Below, one piece after another: positions 61,301-64,000 of a stretch of 64,000 nucleotides of DNA. Source of the DNA: Trogon surrucura (lineage: Eukaryota; Chordata; Aves; Trogoniformes; Trogonidae); contig CM036622.1 of assembly GCA_020746105.1 (NCBI GenBank), forward strand, positions 37,549,477 through 37,613,476, in the 5' to 3' direction. The notes beneath the pieces were generated by a model. It made no database searches. It was given only the letters and a program-made list of their open reading frames with translations, and was not told the DNA's origin. Each line of letters starts with the position of its first letter. Within the stretch, counting starts at the first letter, position 1. Made by a program: the position numbers and the translations under genes.

Positions 61301-64000
61301 ACTGGCAGGACATACATCCGTGGCTCACACTTGTAAGACACTTAACCAGTCTGGATGCAGGAATTTTGTCAAGTCTGGTTGTTCAGATGTTGCCTAAAAC
61401 CTACAGAGCCCTGCTGTTTCTTCACATTCCTCTGTATCAACACATTTTAATCAGTCCTTGAAAATACATGCTGGAGTCTTTCACCCCAAGCCCTCCTGGC
61501 TGCAACTCACAAGGGAGAGCCACTGCTCTCTGACTTACCAATTCCTTATCTAGAGGGAAGCTGTCCTGAAAGCTCTCTGCTTAATAAAAACATGCCATCT
61601 ATCACACATCATAAAAGTGAAATAGAGGGACATCAAATGTAAACACTCCCACAGACCTCCTGCCACTGTAAAATAATTTATAGGGTAGGAGCCAGACTGG
61701 CATACTATCCCTGATAAAGTTCCCACTGACTTACAAGCACCTATAGTTTCCTTGGCTGTTTGCAGAACAATCCCAGCTCTAGTTACAGTTCAATAAGCAA
61801 CTTTATTTGGGCCCTGCTCCTAAGAAAGTCTCAGATGCAGCCAGCTCTCCCTCACTGAGTGGAAAACTGTGTTCAGCTGTAATAGAATAGCCATAATTAA
61901 GCTCATTTTAAACATTGTGGCTTTTTATAGAATAGTCCCAAAAGAAAAAGTCTAACTCCCACCACCTCATTTTTTTTTCCCTCCTGAAATGTCTCACACA
62001 AATTACTACAAAAGATTTAGGCAGCAAAAAGCCTTCTTAGAAAAATAAGTCAAAACAGGGCAAATAATAATAGGATATGCACAAAATTTAACATAAAATC
62101 CAATACACCTCTACCACAAAACCTGTAGCTTTGTGAGATTATGTGTGAAACTACCAAAATATCCTTCTTTCCTCCTACAGGTGGCATATAATAGTACAGT
62201 TTTCAGTGGTGCTCACATTTTTCTTGCCTTATGAGGTCTTAACATCCTTATGGAACCTTGCATTCACAAGAACTTTTGTGTTAAGAATGCTAATATTAGG
62301 CTCTTGGGAAATCAACTCTATAGGAGACAACCTGAATGGAAAGAGCAAAGAAGGTGGTCTTTCACTACAATAAAAACTTCTTCTGAGGAACAGCACTGAG
62401 ACCAAATGGGAAAGCTTCAGGCAATAAGTAGAGCAATGACTTTTCATATACCAAGTCCTATGAAAAATACAGCTAGATGCAGTGCCAAAGAAATGTCTTT
62501 TGGTTTTTACCAGATATGGAAAAACTAATGACAAAGAATGAAAAGTAGAAGTAGTATCACATCAAAGTTTAAGGCTGGAAGGGTCACAAAACTTTGACAG
62601 GCACTCTCTGTGATTCCCATCAGCCTCCTATGGGAAGATAACAGAGGAACCAGGGAGAAAGGCTTTTAGGATAAAAATAACTTATACCAGTTGGATGGAA
62701 AAAGAACGATACTAACAATGACAACAAAGATGTGAAACTATATACAGTTATTACACAAGTATACAAATATATGCAAAGATACAAGAGAATACATTAATAT
62801 AGAACCTGTGTGCTCCAGGTGACAACTAGGGACTGGGCTCAGCAGCAGGTAATAGTGCCCAAGCCCAGAGTCCCACTGATTGTCCAAAAAAAAAAAAACC
62901 CATAAAAAAGGAGCTGTGCTGCTCCTACCTGTGAAGGCAGGGGAAGACCTGAAAACAGTGCTCCTCTGCAGCATGAAAACAGGACACGGGAACACCAGCA
63001 GCACATAGAGAAATGACAAACAGCCAACAACAACCCCCAGTGTTTTCCTTAAGGGCCCTTTTATACCAAGCACCATGGGACAGAACACTGTGATTTGACC
63101 ATTGGGGTCACCTGACCCATCCTCCCCTCCCCATAGGCACAGCTGCCCTTTCTGCACTGTGGTGGTTGTTATGTGTGCCAGGCAGCCCCTGGTCCAAATG
63201 CTCTCGGACCAGGACACAGTGGGAAAGTGCTGGTATCGCACTCAGGGATTCCAAGTCCCACAGCAGGGTAACCACAAAGTATATCAAATGTTTATGCTGA
63301 ATTTCTTCGCTGCTGGTTCGAGATCATCATTGCAATAACCTTTTTACTCCCATATGGGCACAAAATCCATCAAAAGGTCAACAGAGAGTACTTTTGTACT
63401 TGAGTTGTAAGTGCTTTATGCGAAGATGCAACTCAAAGGCAATTCTCATGTATAGCATAACATTGGGCTTTTATGGACATAAATCTGATGGATACACAAT
63501 GCAACATTCATTACAGAATCTACATCCCCTGAACAGACTGCTTTTACTTGAATGCTCTTTCCTAGCCATGCATTTCTATTTCTCTACTAAAGCAAAGTGT
63601 GTGGATACTCTGAGGAGCCGTCCTGCTGAAATGAACTGTGGTGTGCACAGTACCCACTGCTGTATTGTTGCACATTTTCCCAGCACTAGCAAAAGAATGC
63701 TAGAACAAGAATCTGAAAGGAATTTCATTCCACTATAAACTCATAAACTTAGGAGTTCAATTAGTTCTTCACTCACTGAACTCCACTGCAAAACCAGGGC
63801 TGGATCCAGCTTTGAACAGTGGAGGACATGCGTTGGAAACGTGTCATTGCATAGAGTTTTTGCTCCACCAGAACAGCCTGAGGTGGGAGGTGAGAGCTAC
63901 ACTAGGTAAAGGAGTGCAAAGTATTTTGTAGAATTCATGTAAGATATGATCAGCAATCTGGATCCAAATAATGAAGGAGCTATCTTCTCAGTAAAACCTC
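61301..64000. other. Non-coding DNA, no gene recognised
   Basis: AT-rich except a patch at 62,820-63,260. There the minus strand has a TATAAAAG box (63,058-63,065) and a 167-codon open frame (62,738-63,241) with hydrophobic stretches but no recognised family. The 114-codon plus frame at 63,394-63,738 is likewise unassigned. Confidence 0.45.
63058..63065 (-). promoter_or_regulatory. TATA-box-like sequence (minus)
   Basis: The minus strand reads GGTATAAAAGGGCCC, a textbook TATA box with GC-rich flanks. A donor-like CACAG|GTAGGAG follows on the same strand about 140 bases downstream. No AATAAA or TG...CA borders were found that would make it an LTR. Confidence 0.35.

Noticed and set aside
62738-63340. 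Third LTR around the TATA box
   Set aside because: No AATAAA on the minus strand, no TG...CA borders, no target-site duplication and no similarity to the two recognised LTRs.
1-64000. CRISPR arrays, operons, prophage or plasmid features
   Set aside because: The sequence is vertebrate nuclear DNA; no spaced direct repeats, ribosome-binding sites or dense coding were seen.

Overview
The window looks like avian nuclear DNA. It is AT-rich and almost free of protein-coding sequence. It carries many 5'-truncated CR1 LINE copies that end in the bird-type GATTCTATG / TTCTGTGAT terminal repeats, two avian endogenous-retrovirus LTRs, and one SINE made of a tRNA-Ile-like head joined to a CR1 tail. Tail-sharing SINEs of that design are known from passerine birds (TguSINE1-type), so a passerine or a close relative is a reasonable guess but not proven.

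Layout. Positions 1-27.7 kb are non-coding, probably intronic, with CR1 fragments at about 3.3, 5.7, 9.4 and 11.3 kb. A large CpG island spans about 27.7-29.96 kb. It is the likely promoter and 5' end of a minus-strand gene: a strong donor ends a candidate upstream exon at 29,499, a strong polypyrimidine acceptor precedes 28,919, and the exon that follows encodes a hydrophobic signal-peptide or signal-anchor segment starting at the ATG at 28,867 and ending at a donor after 28,774. I do not recognise the gene, and I could not identify its later exons. They would lie at lower coordinates, within or beyond the window.

Positions 30-55 kb look intergenic or intronic, with CR1 copies at 31.4, 32.7, 35.5, 38.9, 46.2 and 48.5-49.6 kb, a plus-sense LTR at 40.4-41.3 kb and the tRNA-Ile/CR1 SINE at 45.76-45.93 kb. 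A second, small CpG island at about 55.55-55.83 kb has GC boxes and a plus-strand ATG followed by a GTAAGT donor, so it may be the promoter of another transcript. Positions 56-64 kb hold a second LTR of the same family in the opposite orientation (58.4-59.6 kb), a short CR1 relic, and otherwise unremarkable AT-rich sequence.

No rRNA, intact tRNA, CRISPR array or bacterial-type operon was seen. The long open frames within the GC-rich islands are explained by a scarcity of stop codons. The most noteworthy items are the chimeric SINE, the pair of inverted LTRs differing by a ~229 bp repeat-containing block, the unidentified CpG-island gene, and several perfect palindromes.
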